A stretch of 64,000 bases of DNA from Streptomyces changanensis (GCF_024600715.1 NZ_CP102332.1:248001-312000), one strand, 5' to 3'. Positions 50,736 through 63,347 are shown, numbered from the stretch's first letter. Notes: generated by a model from the letters alone, not told the origin. Numbers and translations are program-made.

Positions 50736-52241
50736 CTACGGGGTCGGCCCGCCGTAGGTGACCCGGTCGAGGTGGTAGTAGTCGGCGACGCACCCCGCCG
50801 GCCACCGCTTCTTGCCGCCCGCGCCGAACGGCTCCAGCATCCGGGCGACGGAGTTGGGGGTGTACGGGACGGTCCGGGCGCCGCTCGCGGCCTGTTCCCG
50901 CAGGTGGCGGTCCTGCCGGTCCCAGCGCTCGGCGCGCGCCCGCATGTCGTCGCCGAGGTGGTGCAGCGGCACGGCCAGCCCCAGGACGGTCGCGGCGCAC
51001 ACGGCGGCCGACGCGGCCGCGGCGGCGAGGACCACGGGCCGCCGCGCGCGGCGCACGGACCGGCCCAGGGCGGCGCCCGCGGCGACGAGCAGCAGCACGT
51101 ACAGCAGCAGGTAGTCGTTCCAGGTGCGCTCCGTGGTGAGGACCCGGGTGCCGAAGACCGGGTAGGTGATCACGGTGCACAGGTATCCGCAGACGAGGAC
51201 GACCAGGGCGCCGAGGGAGAGCAGCCGCACCGGCCGCCAGGGCAGCAGGACGGCGGGGCCCGCGTCCGGGCGGCGCCGCACGAGCAGCCCCAGCAGGACG
51301 CCCGCGGCGACGGCCCCCGCGTACTGCCAGGTCGTCAGGACGGTCTCCGCGATCCGGGCGAACAGCTTCAGCGAGGTGACGAGGGAGTCGGGGGCGAGCA
51401 TGGAGACGGTCTCGGCGTCGTAGCGCTCCCTGCGGTTGCGCGACCCGGGCGAGGTGACCAGCAGCAGCGTGCCGACCGCCACGCCCGCCATTCCGGTCAG
51501 CGCCCAGACGCGGAACGGGCGCCGGACGCGCTCGACGAGGACGAGGGGGGCGAGGACGGTGGCGGCTGCGAGGACGACGAGGGCGACGACCGAGGCCTCC
51601 TCCGACAGGGTGCCCATGAAGACCCCCGCGAGGAGGACGGTCACGAGCGCCGCGATCCGGCCGCGGCGGCCCCGGGCGCGCAGCAGCGGCAGGGCGGCCG
51701 CGGCGGCCAGGACCGGGGCGAGGGTGTGCGAGACGGAGGCGGCGGGCCAGTAGAAGGTCTTGTACGTGTTGGGGGTCGCGAAGAGGAACACCGCGGTGGT
51801 CATCCCGGCCACCGCGAGCGCCGTGCCGCGCGGGGCGGCGAGCCCGGCGCGGCGCAGGAGCAGGGCGGTGAGCGCCCACAGCAGGCCGAGCATCAGGGCG
51901 CCGCTGACGGGGCCGTACCACTGGTGCCCCGCCACGGGGAACTTCGCGTAGAGGCCGACGAGCAGGCCGTTGGCGAGGCGGCCGTTGTCGGTGACGTAGA
52001 ACTGTTCGACGAGGCCGGCGATGCCGTGGTCGCGGACCACGGGCAGGAAGCACCACTCGTCCGCTCCGGGGCGCACGTGGCGGCCGAGGACGGAGGCCAT
52101 CACCAGCAGCCCCAGGGGCAGGGCCGCGAGGGCGAGGAGCGCCGCGGGCACCGTGCGCCCGGTGGGCGGCGGGCCGTCCCCCCGCCCCGTGTCCTCGTCG
52201 TCGCGGTCGGTGACGCGGGGCGCGCCGACGGCCATTCTCAC
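50736..52241 (-). CDS. DUF6056-like multi-pass membrane protein
   Basis: The 501-residue protein starts at GTG (complement of 52239-52241), with AAAGG 5 nt upstream; ATG two codons later is an alternative. It has about ten to twelve membrane helices. The first outer loop GRHVRPGADEWCFLPVVRDHG, then FYVTDNGRLANGLLVGLYAKF, is typical of the DUF6056 group. GT-C glycosyltransferases have a similar acidic first loop. With the convergent polyprenyl-phosphate glycosyltransferase it may glycosylate a surface polymer. That is inference. Confidence 0.75.
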   Translation of the reverse strand: MRMAVGAPRVTDRDDEDTGRGDGPPPTGRTVPAALLALAALPLGLLVMASVLGRHVRPGADEWCFLPVVRDHGIAGLVEQFYVTDNGRLANGLLVGLYAKFPVAGHQWYGPVSGALMLGLLWALTALLLRRAGLAAPRGTALAVAGMTTAVFLFATPNTYKTFYWPAASVSHTLAPVLAAAAALPLLRARGRRGRIAALVTVLLAGVFMGTLSEEASVVALVVLAAATVLAPLVLVERVRRPFRVWALTGMAGVAVGTLLLVTSPGSRNRRERYDAETVSMLAPDSLVTSLKLFARIAETVLTTWQYAGAVAAGVLLGLLVRRRPDAGPAVLLPWRPVRLLSLGALVVLVCGYLCTVITYPVFGTRVLTTERTWNDYLLLYVLLLVAAGAALGRSVRRARRPVVLAAAAASAAVCAATVLGLAVPLHHLGDDMRARAERWDRQDRHLREQAASGARTVPYTPNSVARMLEPFGAGGKKRWPAGCVADYYHLDRVTYGGPTP

Positions 52242-52330
52242 CACTGCCTTTCGGGGGGAAACACTGATCCGCCACCGTAGAGGGCATTCGCCGCGCTCCC
52301 GTTCCGTCCATGGCGCGGCACGCCGCGTCG

Positions 52331-52362
52331 TCGGTGCGTCGGTGCGTCGGTGCGTCGGTGCG
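52331..52362 (+). repeat. Four tandem copies of an 8-bp repeat
   Basis: TCGGTGCG is repeated four times without interruption in the 216-bp divergent region between the membrane protein and VOC genes. The period is not a multiple of three and both flanking starts lie outside it. Confidence 0.9.
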
Positions 52363-52457
52363 ATGAAAGGAGGCGAAAGGGGCATTCGGCGTGTAAACGG
52401 TGGAAGGATGGAGTGCGGGCGCGACGCGCGAGGCGACACCGGGACGGTTGGCAGCAC

Positions 52458-53267
52458 ATGACGACAGAACCCACACCTGCCGCGACAGAGGCGGCGACAT
52501 CCAGCAGCACGGTCTACGGCGCGCCGTGCTGGGTCACGCTCATGACCCGGGACCTGCGCGCGGCGCACGACTTCTACGGGGCCGTCATGGGGTGGGAGTT
52601 CCGCCCCGCGCGGCTCGGCGAGGGGTTCAGCGTCGCGCTCTCCGGCGGCCGGGCCGTCGCCGGGATCGGCGCGCTGGCGTCCGCCTTCCACGTGGCGGTG
52701 GCGTGGACGCCGTACTTCGCCGTGCGGGACGCGGACGAGACCGCGGCACGCATCCGGGAGCGCAGCGCGACGGTCGCGGTCGGTCCGGTCGCGTTCGTCC
52801 TGGGCCGCGGGGCGCTGGCCGCGGACCGCGACGGGGCGGTGTTCGGCATCTGGGAGGGCGAGCTGCCCACCGGGTGGGAGGCGTGGCGGTCGACGGCGCC
52901 CGCGTGGGTGCGGCTGCACACCCGGGACGCGTTCGACGCGGCGATCTTCTACGGGGAGATCCTCGACTGGGCGTGCGGGCGGCCCGGCTGCTGTGACGTG
53001 GAGTACGTCGGCGACGAGGTCGTGCTGCGCAGTGGCGACCGGGCGGTGGCGCGGCTGTCGTCCGGCGCGCTGGGCGAGGCCCCCGACCCGGCCATCCGGC
53101 CGCGCTGGCAGGTGCACTTCCCCGTCTCGGACGTGGAGCGGGGCGTCACGGTCGCGCTGCGGCACGGCGGCACGGTGATCACCCACGAGCCCGGGGTGCA
53201 GGCGACCCTGCGCGACCCGGACGGCGGGCTGTTCACCCTGACGGACGCCGCGGCGGCCGACGGCTGA
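52458..53267 (+). CDS. Two-domain VOC (glyoxalase fold) protein
   Basis: The 269-residue protein has two VOC modules (about 20-135 and 145-265): CWVTLMTRDLRAAHDFYGAVMGWEF and WVRLHTRDAFDAAIFYGEILDWA. It ends DPDGGLFTLTDAAAADG. A disordered Thr/Ala N-terminus of about 18 residues precedes them. Function unknown; it resembles the other VOC protein in this window. Its stop codon falls within a 7-bp tandem repeat. Confidence 0.83.
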   Translation: MTTEPTPAATEAATSSSTVYGAPCWVTLMTRDLRAAHDFYGAVMGWEFRPARLGEGFSVALSGGRAVAGIGALASAFHVAVAWTPYFAVRDADETAARIRERSATVAVGPVAFVLGRGALAADRDGAVFGIWEGELPTGWEAWRSTAPAWVRLHTRDAFDAAIFYGEILDWACGRPGCCDVEYVGDEVVLRSGDRAVARLSSGALGEAPDPAIRPRWQVHFPVSDVERGVTVALRHGGTVITHEPGVQATLRDPDGGLFTLTDAAAADG

Positions 53268-53302
53268 CGGCTGACGGCTGACGGCTGACGGCTGACGGCC
53301 GA
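53261..53302 (+). repeat. Five perfect and one imperfect copies of a 7-bp repeat
   Basis: CGGCTGA is repeated five times (53261-53295), then CGGCCGA. The first copy contains the stop of the VOC gene, and each copy adds a TGA in a shifted frame. Confidence 0.9.
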
Positions 53303-53426
53303 CCGCCGGTGACCCCGCGGTTTCTCCCCGGCGGCCGGCGCGCCGCCGGGCGAGGGGCCGGCCTCGCGGGTCCGCCGGGGCGAAGACTCCGGCTTGGCGC
53401 GTCCGCCGGGGCGCGGGGCCGGGCGG

Positions 53427-54461
53427 TCAGCGACCCCCGCGGCCGTGCAGGGGCGCGGTCGGCATGCCGGCCCCTCCGCGCAGGCCCCGGAGCAGTTCCC
53501 CGACCGCTTCCAGGGCGGTGTACCGGGGCCGCCAGCCCAGCTCGTCGCGGGCGCGGGAGGCGTCCATGAGCGGCAGCCGCAGGAAGGCGTCGAACAGCTG
53601 CGGCGAGGACCGCGCCAGGCGCAGCCGCCAGGCGGCGCTCAGCGCGGCGCGGACGGCGGGGCGCGGCAGGCGGACCACGCGGGCGTCGAGGAGGGCGGCG
53701 AGCTCCTCCGGGCCGACGGGGGGCTCCGCCGCGAGGTTGTACGCGCCGCGGGCGTCGTCGTCGAGGGCCGCGCGGCGGTAGGCGTCGGCGGCGTCGTCGG
53801 TGTGCAGGGCCTGGAAGCGCAGGCCCTCGATGTCGGGCACGACCGGCAGGAACCGGGGGCTCGCGAGGCGGCCGGGCACCCAGGGCCCCGCGAAGATGCG
53901 CAGCTGTTCGAGGGCGGCCGCCTCCTTGAAGAGGAAGGCGGGGCGGAGGCGGACCACGCGGACCTCCGGGTGGCGCGCCTCGAAGCCGTCCAGCACGCGC
54001 TCCAGGTACGCCTTCTCGCGGCTGTACGCGGCCTCCGGCCAGCCGTGGGTGGGCCAGGACTCGTCGACGTACCGGTCCTTCGGCCCCGGCGAGTAGGCCC
54101 CGACGGACGAGGCGTACACCAGCGCGGGCACGCCCGCCTCGGCCACCGCGCGGAAGACGCGCATGCCGCCCAGGACGTTGGTGCGCCAGGTCGCCAGCGG
54201 GTCGTGGGTGGGCTGGAACGCCCAGGCCAGATGGACCACGGCGTCGGCGCCGGCGAGGAGCTCGGCGAACTCCCGGTCGCCGTCCTTCTCGATGTCGGCC
54301 CGCGCCCACTCGGTGCGGGGCGGTGACCAGTCGGGGCGCCGGCGGGCGAGCCCGAGGACGGACGCGACCCGGTCGTCCGCGGTGAGCGCGGTGACGACGC
54401 TCGTCCCGACGTTCCCGGTGGCACCGGTGACGACGATCCTCTTGCCCTGGGGTGCGGTCAC
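53427..54461 (-). CDS. Extended SDR, NAD(P)-dependent epimerase/dehydratase
   Basis: The 344-residue protein starts at GTG (complement of 54459-54461) with GGAGGGA upstream. VVTGATGNVGTSVV is the dinucleotide-binding loop, VVHLAWAF the second block, YASSVGAY holds the catalytic Ser, and YSREKAY is the Y-x3-K pair. The C-terminal part has LDARVVRLPRPAVRAALSAAWRLRLA. The substrate is probably a nucleotide sugar or other carbonyl compound but cannot be named. Confidence 0.87.
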   Translation of the reverse strand: MTAPQGKRIVVTGATGNVGTSVVTALTADDRVASVLGLARRRPDWSPPRTEWARADIEKDGDREFAELLAGADAVVHLAWAFQPTHDPLATWRTNVLGGMRVFRAVAEAGVPALVYASSVGAYSPGPKDRYVDESWPTHGWPEAAYSREKAYLERVLDGFEARHPEVRVVRLRPAFLFKEAAALEQLRIFAGPWVPGRLASPRFLPVVPDIEGLRFQALHTDDAADAYRRAALDDDARGAYNLAAEPPVGPEELAALLDARVVRLPRPAVRAALSAAWRLRLARSSPQLFDAFLRLPLMDASRARDELGWRPRYTALEAVGELLRGLRGGAGMPTAPLHGRGGR

Positions 54462-54774
54462 GGCTGCGTCCCTCCGTCCTGCTCCGCCGGGGCACGCGGA
54501 CGCGCGCCCCGGGGGTGCCGAGTACCCGGTTCGCGCCGGTTCACCTCCGGTGGCACCGCGGGTCGCGGCCGGGCCGTGGAGCGCCGGTCCGGCGCGTGCG
54601 TCACCAGGGATCCGGCCAGCGTGGCCGGAAGCCCGTCGGCCGCAGGCATATGCCATGAGCACCACCGGATCGAGTGTGGCGAAATCCCTTACGACCGGTC
54701 CTGAGCTGTGTCAGAGTCGATAGCCGGTCCTTGCTCTCCAGGCCCCGGCCACCGCGCCCGTATCGGAGTACCAG
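54462..54774. other. Divergent gene-free interval of 313 bp
   Basis: It holds the promoters of the SDR and PAS-PP2C genes. I see no strong hexamer pair, palindrome or repeat. No small frame has a credible ribosome-binding site. Confidence 0.4.
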
Positions 54775-56244
54775 ATGCCGTCCCCCCTCTTCGCGGACCG
54801 TCCCAGCCCGCAGCCGCCGCGGCGCGGCGCGGTGGACGCCCTCATCTCGCAGACGCGCCGTCTGCGCGGCGAGGTGGACGCCGTGCGGCGGGACGCCGGG
54901 GCCGACGAGGACGACCCCCGGCTCCGCTGGCGGCGCGCCCTGTGCGACCTGGCCGTCCACCAGCTCGACGACCTGCGGGCCCACCTCGGCCAGCTCCGGG
55001 ACGGCGTTCCCGAGCACCTGACGCCCCACGGCGTGGCGGCCCGCGGCTCGGGGGCGAGCGCCCGGGACGGCCGCCCGTCGGGGGAGGCGGCCACCGGCTC
55101 CCTCCTGAGCCGTGTCGGCAGCGCCGAGTGGAACCTCCTCACGGACGAGGTCAGGTGGTCCGACGAGCTGTTCGCCATCTTCGGGCGCCCGCCCGCGGCG
55201 GGCCCGATGTCGCTCGACGAGCTGCCGTCGGTGGTCTTCGCCGAGGACCAGCCGCGGCTCACCCAGCTGGTGACGGGCTGCCTGGTCGACGGCAAGCCCA
55301 TCGACGGGGAGTTCCGCGTCGTACGGGCCGACGGTCGGGTGCGCACGCTGCACATGGTCGGTGAGCCGGTGCTCGACGGCGACGGCCGCACGGCGTCCAT
55401 GTGGGCCGTCCTGCGGGACGTGAGCGAACTGCGCCGCAGCGAGCGCGCCGTCCGCGAGTCGGGGGACTCGCTGCGCCGCCGGCGCGAGGTCGAACACGCA
55501 GAGCACCGCGCGGCGGTGGAGCTCCAGGAGGCGGTCCTGCCGCCGTGGCGCGGCCCCCTGCCGCTCGCCGGGGACGCCCCCGCACCGCTGGACCTCGCCG
55601 GGCACTACCTCCCCTCCGGCAGCAGCACGCGCATCGGCGGCGACTGGTACGACGCGCTGGAGCTCCCCGACGGGGACGTGCTCCTCTCCGTCGGCGACCT
55701 CACGGGCCACGGGGTCCTCGCGACCTCCGCCATGGCCATGCTCCTCGGCGCGCTGCGGGGGCTCGCCGTCGCCGGCATCGAGCCGGGGGCGCTCCTGGGT
55801 CACCTGAACCGGCTGATGGAGTCCTCGGCCCAGCCCGCGCTCGCCGGCGCCCTGTGCTGCCGCTACGCACCGGGGACGGGGACGCTGCGGTGGGCGCAGG
55901 CCGGACACCCCGCCCCGCTGCTCTTCCGCGACGGGACGGGGTGCGCGCTGACCGCCCCGAAGGGCGTCCTGCTGGGCGCGACGCCGGGCTCCGCCTACGA
56001 GCAGGCCGAGGCCCGGCTGCGCCCCGGTGACGTGCTGCTGCTCCACACGGACGGGCTCACCCGCGGCGCGGCCGGACCCGGGCAGGACGCGCCCGGCACG
56101 GAGCGCCTGCTGGGACTGGCCCCGCGGTTCGCCCGCGCGCGCGACGCGCAGGAGTGCGTGCGGGCGGTGGTCGAGGAGTTCGGCGACGGGGAGCGCACGG
56201 ACGACGCCTGCGTCGTGGTCGCCAGGATCGGCGCCCCGTCGTAA
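54775..56244 (+). CDS. PAS-PP2C (SpoIIE-type) phosphatase
   Basis: The 489-residue protein has an N-terminal helical region (about 15-85), a PAS_3-type domain (about 110-225: VGSAEWNLLTDEVRWSDELFAIFG, GEFRVVRADGRVRTLHM), a short coiled coil and a SpoIIE phosphatase domain (about 265-485). Metal-site residues are in GGDWYDALE, VGDLTGHGVL, LLHTDGLTRG and RTDDACVVV. It is the third SpoIIE-type phosphatase of the window and lacks a kinase domain. Its STAS partner is not adjacent. Confidence 0.9.
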   Translation: MPSPLFADRPSPQPPRRGAVDALISQTRRLRGEVDAVRRDAGADEDDPRLRWRRALCDLAVHQLDDLRAHLGQLRDGVPEHLTPHGVAARGSGASARDGRPSGEAATGSLLSRVGSAEWNLLTDEVRWSDELFAIFGRPPAAGPMSLDELPSVVFAEDQPRLTQLVTGCLVDGKPIDGEFRVVRADGRVRTLHMVGEPVLDGDGRTASMWAVLRDVSELRRSERAVRESGDSLRRRREVEHAEHRAAVELQEAVLPPWRGPLPLAGDAPAPLDLAGHYLPSGSSTRIGGDWYDALELPDGDVLLSVGDLTGHGVLATSAMAMLLGALRGLAVAGIEPGALLGHLNRLMESSAQPALAGALCCRYAPGTGTLRWAQAGHPAPLLFRDGTGCALTAPKGVLLGATPGSAYEQAEARLRPGDVLLLHTDGLTRGAAGPGQDAPGTERLLGLAPRFARARDAQECVRAVVEEFGDGERTDDACVVVARIGAPS

Positions 56245-56349
56245 GCCGGTCGCGCCCCCGGCGCGGGGGACGGCGTGCGTGGTGCGGCGTGCGGATGGGT
56301 GTGGTGGGGCGTACGGGTGAGTGGCGGGAGCGGCCGGTGGCCGTCCCGG

Positions 56350-57846
56350 CTAGACGGAGCGCGGGCCGAGCTTCCTGGCCTGGTCCTTCGGCAGGGCCAC
56401 CTCGATGCGCTCCCGCAGGTCCTTGATCTTGGCGTAGTCCGCGTACCGGGCCGTGAGCCGGTACATCTCGCGCAGCCGGTCCCAGGTGCGCTGGGAGGAG
56501 TTGGCGCCCATCGCCGACAGGGCGAGACGGGCGTACCGGTCGGCCTGCTCCGGGTCGTCGGCGATGAAGCAGGCGGAGGCCATGGACAGGTGGTCGAAGA
56601 TGAGCGACCGTTTGCGGTGGTCGACGCGCAGTTCCATGGCCTTCTGGGCGTAGTACTGCGCCTGTTTCGCCGCGGCCGGCTCGTGCTCGGCGAGCGTCCG
56701 GTAGGCGAGCGCCTGCATGCCGTACAGGTCCTCGTTCTTGAAGGTCTGCATCCAGCTGGGCAGCGGGACGTCGCCCCGGTCGGAGACGAACAGGTCCTCC
56801 GCCTCGCCGAGGGTGCGCCGCATGGCCTGGCCGCGTCCCATGGCGGCCTGGGCCCACGCCTCGATGGTGTGCAGCATCGCCTGCGTGCGGGGCAGGACCT
56901 GCTCGCCCGAACCGGATTTGGCGAGCTGCATCAGGTCCAGCGCCTCGTCGGGGCGGCCGAGGTGGACCATCTGGCGGGCCGCGCGGGACAGGGCCTCGCC
57001 CGCGCGGGGCAGGTCGCCGCCCTCGCGGGCCGCGTGCGCGGCGATGATGAAGTACTTCTGCGCCGTCGGTTCCAGGCCGACGTCGTGGGACATCCAGCCC
57101 GCCAGGACGGCCAGGTTGGCGGCGACGCCCCACAGGCGCCGCTGGATGGGCTCGGAGTGGCGGTAGGCGAGCATCCCGCCCACCTCGTTGAGCTGGCCGA
57201 CGACGGCCTTGCGCTGGAGGCCGCCACCCCTGGCCGCGTCCCAGGCGCGGAACACCTCGACGGACGTCTCCAGTTCGTCGATCTCCTGCCACCCGATGGG
57301 AGCGGCCTCGTAGCGGTCGTGTCCGGCGGGGTCGGCGTGCAGGGGATCGGACAGGCCGTGGCCGGGGGTGTCGGTCTTCCGGGGGTCGGTACGGAGCCAG
57401 TCGTGCAGGGAGCTGGCGATGGCGGAGCCCGCGGTGAGCGCGGCACCCGCGCCCACCAAGCCGCGTCGGTTGAGCATGAGGTCCATTCCCGTGAATTCGG
57501 TGAGGACCGTGGCCGTGCGTTCGGGCGCCCAGGGCAGCTCGTCAGGGTTGTCGGTCTGCCTGACATCCCGCCGTTTCCCGGCGCGCCCGTGCCGTACGAA
57601 CCCGAGGTCCTCGATGGTCACGACACGGCCGAGTCGCTCGGTGAACAGGGCCGCCAGCACCCTCGGCACCGGATCGCGCGGGATCTCCCCCATGTCGATC
57701 CAGCGCCGCACCCGCGAGGTGTCCGTCGCCAGCTGCGGGTGGCCCATGGCCGCCGCCTGCCGGTTCACCAGCCGCGCGAGTTCGCCCTTGGACCAGCCGG
57801 CGAGGCCGAACAGGTCGCAGAGGCGGGCGTTGGGTTGTCCTGTCAC
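56350..57846 (-). CDS. NsdA/NsdB-like regulator with TPR-type helices
   Basis: The 498-residue protein starts at GTG (complement of 57844-57846). The first 60 residues form an HTH-like region (LFGLAGWSKGELARLVNRQAAAM, TDTSRVRRWIDMGEIPRDPVPRVLAALF). The rest is mostly helical repeats (about 180-490: AAHAAREGGDLPRAGEALSRAARQMVHLG, YAQKAMELRVDHRKRSLIF). RRGLVGAGAALTAG near 127 resembles a degenerate Tat signal. This plan matches NsdA, a negative regulator of development and antibiotic production in S. coelicolor. A paralogous role is likely. It is divergent from the phosphotransferase gene. Confidence 0.8.
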   Translation of the reverse strand: MTGQPNARLCDLFGLAGWSKGELARLVNRQAAAMGHPQLATDTSRVRRWIDMGEIPRDPVPRVLAALFTERLGRVVTIEDLGFVRHGRAGKRRDVRQTDNPDELPWAPERTATVLTEFTGMDLMLNRRGLVGAGAALTAGSAIASSLHDWLRTDPRKTDTPGHGLSDPLHADPAGHDRYEAAPIGWQEIDELETSVEVFRAWDAARGGGLQRKAVVGQLNEVGGMLAYRHSEPIQRRLWGVAANLAVLAGWMSHDVGLEPTAQKYFIIAAHAAREGGDLPRAGEALSRAARQMVHLGRPDEALDLMQLAKSGSGEQVLPRTQAMLHTIEAWAQAAMGRGQAMRRTLGEAEDLFVSDRGDVPLPSWMQTFKNEDLYGMQALAYRTLAEHEPAAAKQAQYYAQKAMELRVDHRKRSLIFDHLSMASACFIADDPEQADRYARLALSAMGANSSQRTWDRLREMYRLTARYADYAKIKDLRERIEVALPKDQARKLGPRSV

Positions 57847-57905
57847 GTCAAGCCCCCAGGTTCTCGGCTGAGTTGACAGTAGCCCGCCGCCATGGGGGTG
57901 GCGAC

Positions 57906-57960
57906 TATTCGCCAGGGTTCGCCAGGGTGCGCAAGATGGTTAGCCACCCGCGGGCGGGTG
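57906..57960. promoter_or_regulatory. Direct repeat and palindrome in a divergent promoter region
   Basis: ATTCGCCAGGG-TTCGCCAGGG (about 57907-57927) is a direct repeat and CACCCGC-GG-GCGGGTG (57945-57960) is a perfect palindrome. Both lie in the 231-bp gap between the NsdA-like and phosphotransferase genes and could be binding sites for the NsdA-like protein. Confidence 0.45.
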
Positions 57961-58077
57961 TCAGGTAGGAAAGCGCCACCCCGTCCCGGCGACGGCCCTC
58001 ATTCCCCAGGGTGTCGACCGGCGACGGGACGGGGCAGCGTACGCAGTCGTCGGCACACGAAGGGATCTGTTTCGCCC

Positions 58078-61696
<3,619 letters not shown>

Positions 61697-61719
61697 CCGG
61701 GGCGGGTTCCGGGCGGCCG

Positions 61720-61913
61720 GCCGCCTACGGGCGGCGGGGCTGTTTCCGGGCCGTTCACGGGCGGCTCGGTTCTCTGCCGGCGGCCGGCCGTCTACGGGGG
61801 CAGGGCCCTCTTCGGGCTGCGGGCCGTCTACGGGCGGCCGGCCCGGTTACGGGGTGGCCGGTTGCCCTTCGGACGGCTGCCGTCTTCGGGCTGCCGGGCC
61901 GTCTACGGGCGGC
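61720..61913. repeat. Array of imperfect 16-bp elements after geoA
   Basis: About seven variants of GCCGTCTACGGGCGGC occur (near 61720, 61750, 61787, 61823, 61843, 61879 and 61898), spaced 19-37 bp. Each can form a short stem with the 5' GCCG and 3' CGGC. The last copy covers the end of the S4-protein gene. They may act together as a 3' stabiliser or terminator. Confidence 0.65.
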
Positions 61914-62301
61914 GGGCGCCGCGAAGCTGATCCAGTTCGCGGCGCTCGCGCTTCGTGGGGCGGCCGGCGCCCCGCTCGCGGACGGCGGCGAGGGCGACGT
62001 GCTCACGGGGCGGTGGGGCCGGGGTGCGGTCGGTGTACGCCTCGGCCGCCACGGGGGCGCCCACCCGCTTGGCGAGGGCCCGCCGGACCTCGACGACGCG
62101 CTCGCGGCCGGCGTGGAACACACGGACCTCGTCGCCCGGCTTGACCGTCTGCGCGGGCTTGGCGCGGTCGCCGTTGACCCGGACGTGGCCGGCGCGGCAG
62201 GCGGTGGCCGCCTGCGAGCGGGTCTTGGTGAGGCGTACCGCCCAGATCCAGCTGTCGACGCGCACGCCGGCGTTCGCCTGGGCCTCGTCCGTCACTGCCA
62301 T
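61903..62301 (-). CDS. S4-domain RNA-binding protein (Hsp15-like)
   Basis: The 132-residue protein has an S4 domain at about 13-60: VRVDSWIWAVRLTKTRSQAATACRAGHVRVNG, then KPAQTVKPGDEVRV. A basic tail (RGAGRPTKRERRELDQLRGARR) extends it. Hsp15 homologues bind 50S ribosomes with stalled nascent chains to help recycle them. ATG spacing to the upstream YbjN-like gene is 20 bp, so the two may form one transcript. Confidence 0.88.
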   Translation of the reverse strand: MAVTDEAQANAGVRVDSWIWAVRLTKTRSQAATACRAGHVRVNGDRAKPAQTVKPGDEVRVFHAGRERVVEVRRALAKRVGAPVAAEAYTDRTPAPPPREHVALAAVRERGAGRPTKRERRELDQLRGARRP

Positions 62302-62321
62302 GGATTCGGTCCCCCGTCGGG

Positions 62322-62822
62322 TCAGCCCTGCTGGAAGAGTTCCGCGGGGAGGGGCTTGAGGAGCGCGTACAGGTCGTCGGTGATCGGGCGGTCCCAGCTC
62401 GCGATGGTCACGAGGACGTTGTCGCTGCGGTCGAACTGCACGCAGGAGATCCGGCTCTCGGTGAGCTTCAGTCGGCGCACGATGAGGAGGTTGTCGCCCT
62501 GCATCACCGGGACGTCCTCCGTCTCGGCGACCTCGACGTGGTCGTCCATGTCCAGGGCCGCGAGGAGCTGGGCCACCTCGAAGGGGATCTGCCCGTTGGC
62601 GATGTCCCGGGCCGGGGAGCCCTCCGGGAGGTTGCCGATGATCATCGCGGGGCCGCGGCCGCCGAAGAGGTCGTAGCGGAGGAAGACGCCCTGGCAGCTG
62701 CCGTCGGGGGCGGGCAGCAGGCCGGCGCCGAGGTTCCCGGGCCAGTCGCCCGGATCCATGGCCAGGACGTCGAAGTCCGGGCCCGCGGGTGTGGCGGGGC
62801 TGCGGCGGCGGAGGAAGGACAT
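62322..62822 (-). CDS. Conserved actinobacterial protein of unknown function
   Basis: The 166-residue protein starts at MSFLRRRSPATPAGPDFDVLAMDPGDWPGN. It is a mixed alpha/beta soluble protein; GVFLRYDLFGGRGPAMIIGNL, LLAALDMDDHVEVAETEDVPVMQGDNLLIVRRLKLTES and VLVTIASWDRPIT, read in parts, give strands and helices in the order of YbjN-like two-layer folds. No catalytic motif is evident. The Shine-Dalgarno is weak. It precedes the S4 gene on the same strand. Confidence 0.75.
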   Translation of the reverse strand: MSFLRRRSPATPAGPDFDVLAMDPGDWPGNLGAGLLPAPDGSCQGVFLRYDLFGGRGPAMIIGNLPEGSPARDIANGQIPFEVAQLLAALDMDDHVEVAETEDVPVMQGDNLLIVRRLKLTESRISCVQFDRSDNVLVTIASWDRPITDDLYALLKPLPAELFQQG

Positions 62823-63178
62823 GGAGCCATGGTACGTGGCCGGGACCGGCGCGCGGCGGGTGGGGCGGCGGCGCGGGCGGGGCGCCGTACCGCCCGGACG
62901 GCCTGTCGCCGCCGGGTGGTTCACCGGTTCGGGGGACGGCGTGCGGGCCGGGTGGGGGCCGGCGGTGGCCGGGGAGGGCGGCCGGTGCGGCACGCGTGTC
63001 GTGCCCCAGGTGAGTGGGTGGGGTCGGGGCCGCGGCGGGTCACCTCCTCGGGGTCGGCGGCCTCGGGTACCGCGGAAGTGGACCCGCTGTCGCCGCCGAC
63101 CCCTGCGGGGGCGACCCACCACGCCCCCTCCCGACCGCCGTGGAGCGCCGGGGCGTGGGTCGTATACGGCTTGATCAG

Positions 63179-63298
63179 GTCCGGGTCGCGGGGCGTGGGA
63201 TGCGTCGGGCTTGGTCGGGTCCGGGTCGCGGGGCGTGGGATGCGTCGGGCTTGGTCGGGTCCGGGTCGCGGGGCGTGGGATGCGTCGGGCTTGGTCGG
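63179..63298 (+). repeat. Three perfect tandem copies of a 40-bp repeat
   Basis: The unit begins GTCCGGGTCGCGGGGCGTGG and continues GATGCGTCGGGCTTGGTCGG. Copies are at 63179-63218, 63219-63258 and 63259-63298, identical, with a partial fourth copy at 63299. A period of 40 is not a multiple of three and no gene spans it. Confidence 0.95.
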
Positions 63299-63347
63299 GT
63301 CCGGGGGCTTGCCGCTGCGGGGGGCGGCGGGGTAGGTGGAGGTGTGG

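Noticed and set aside
63179..63298. The 40-bp repeats as a CRISPR array
   Set aside because: The copies are directly adjacent with no spacers, and no cas genes are visible.
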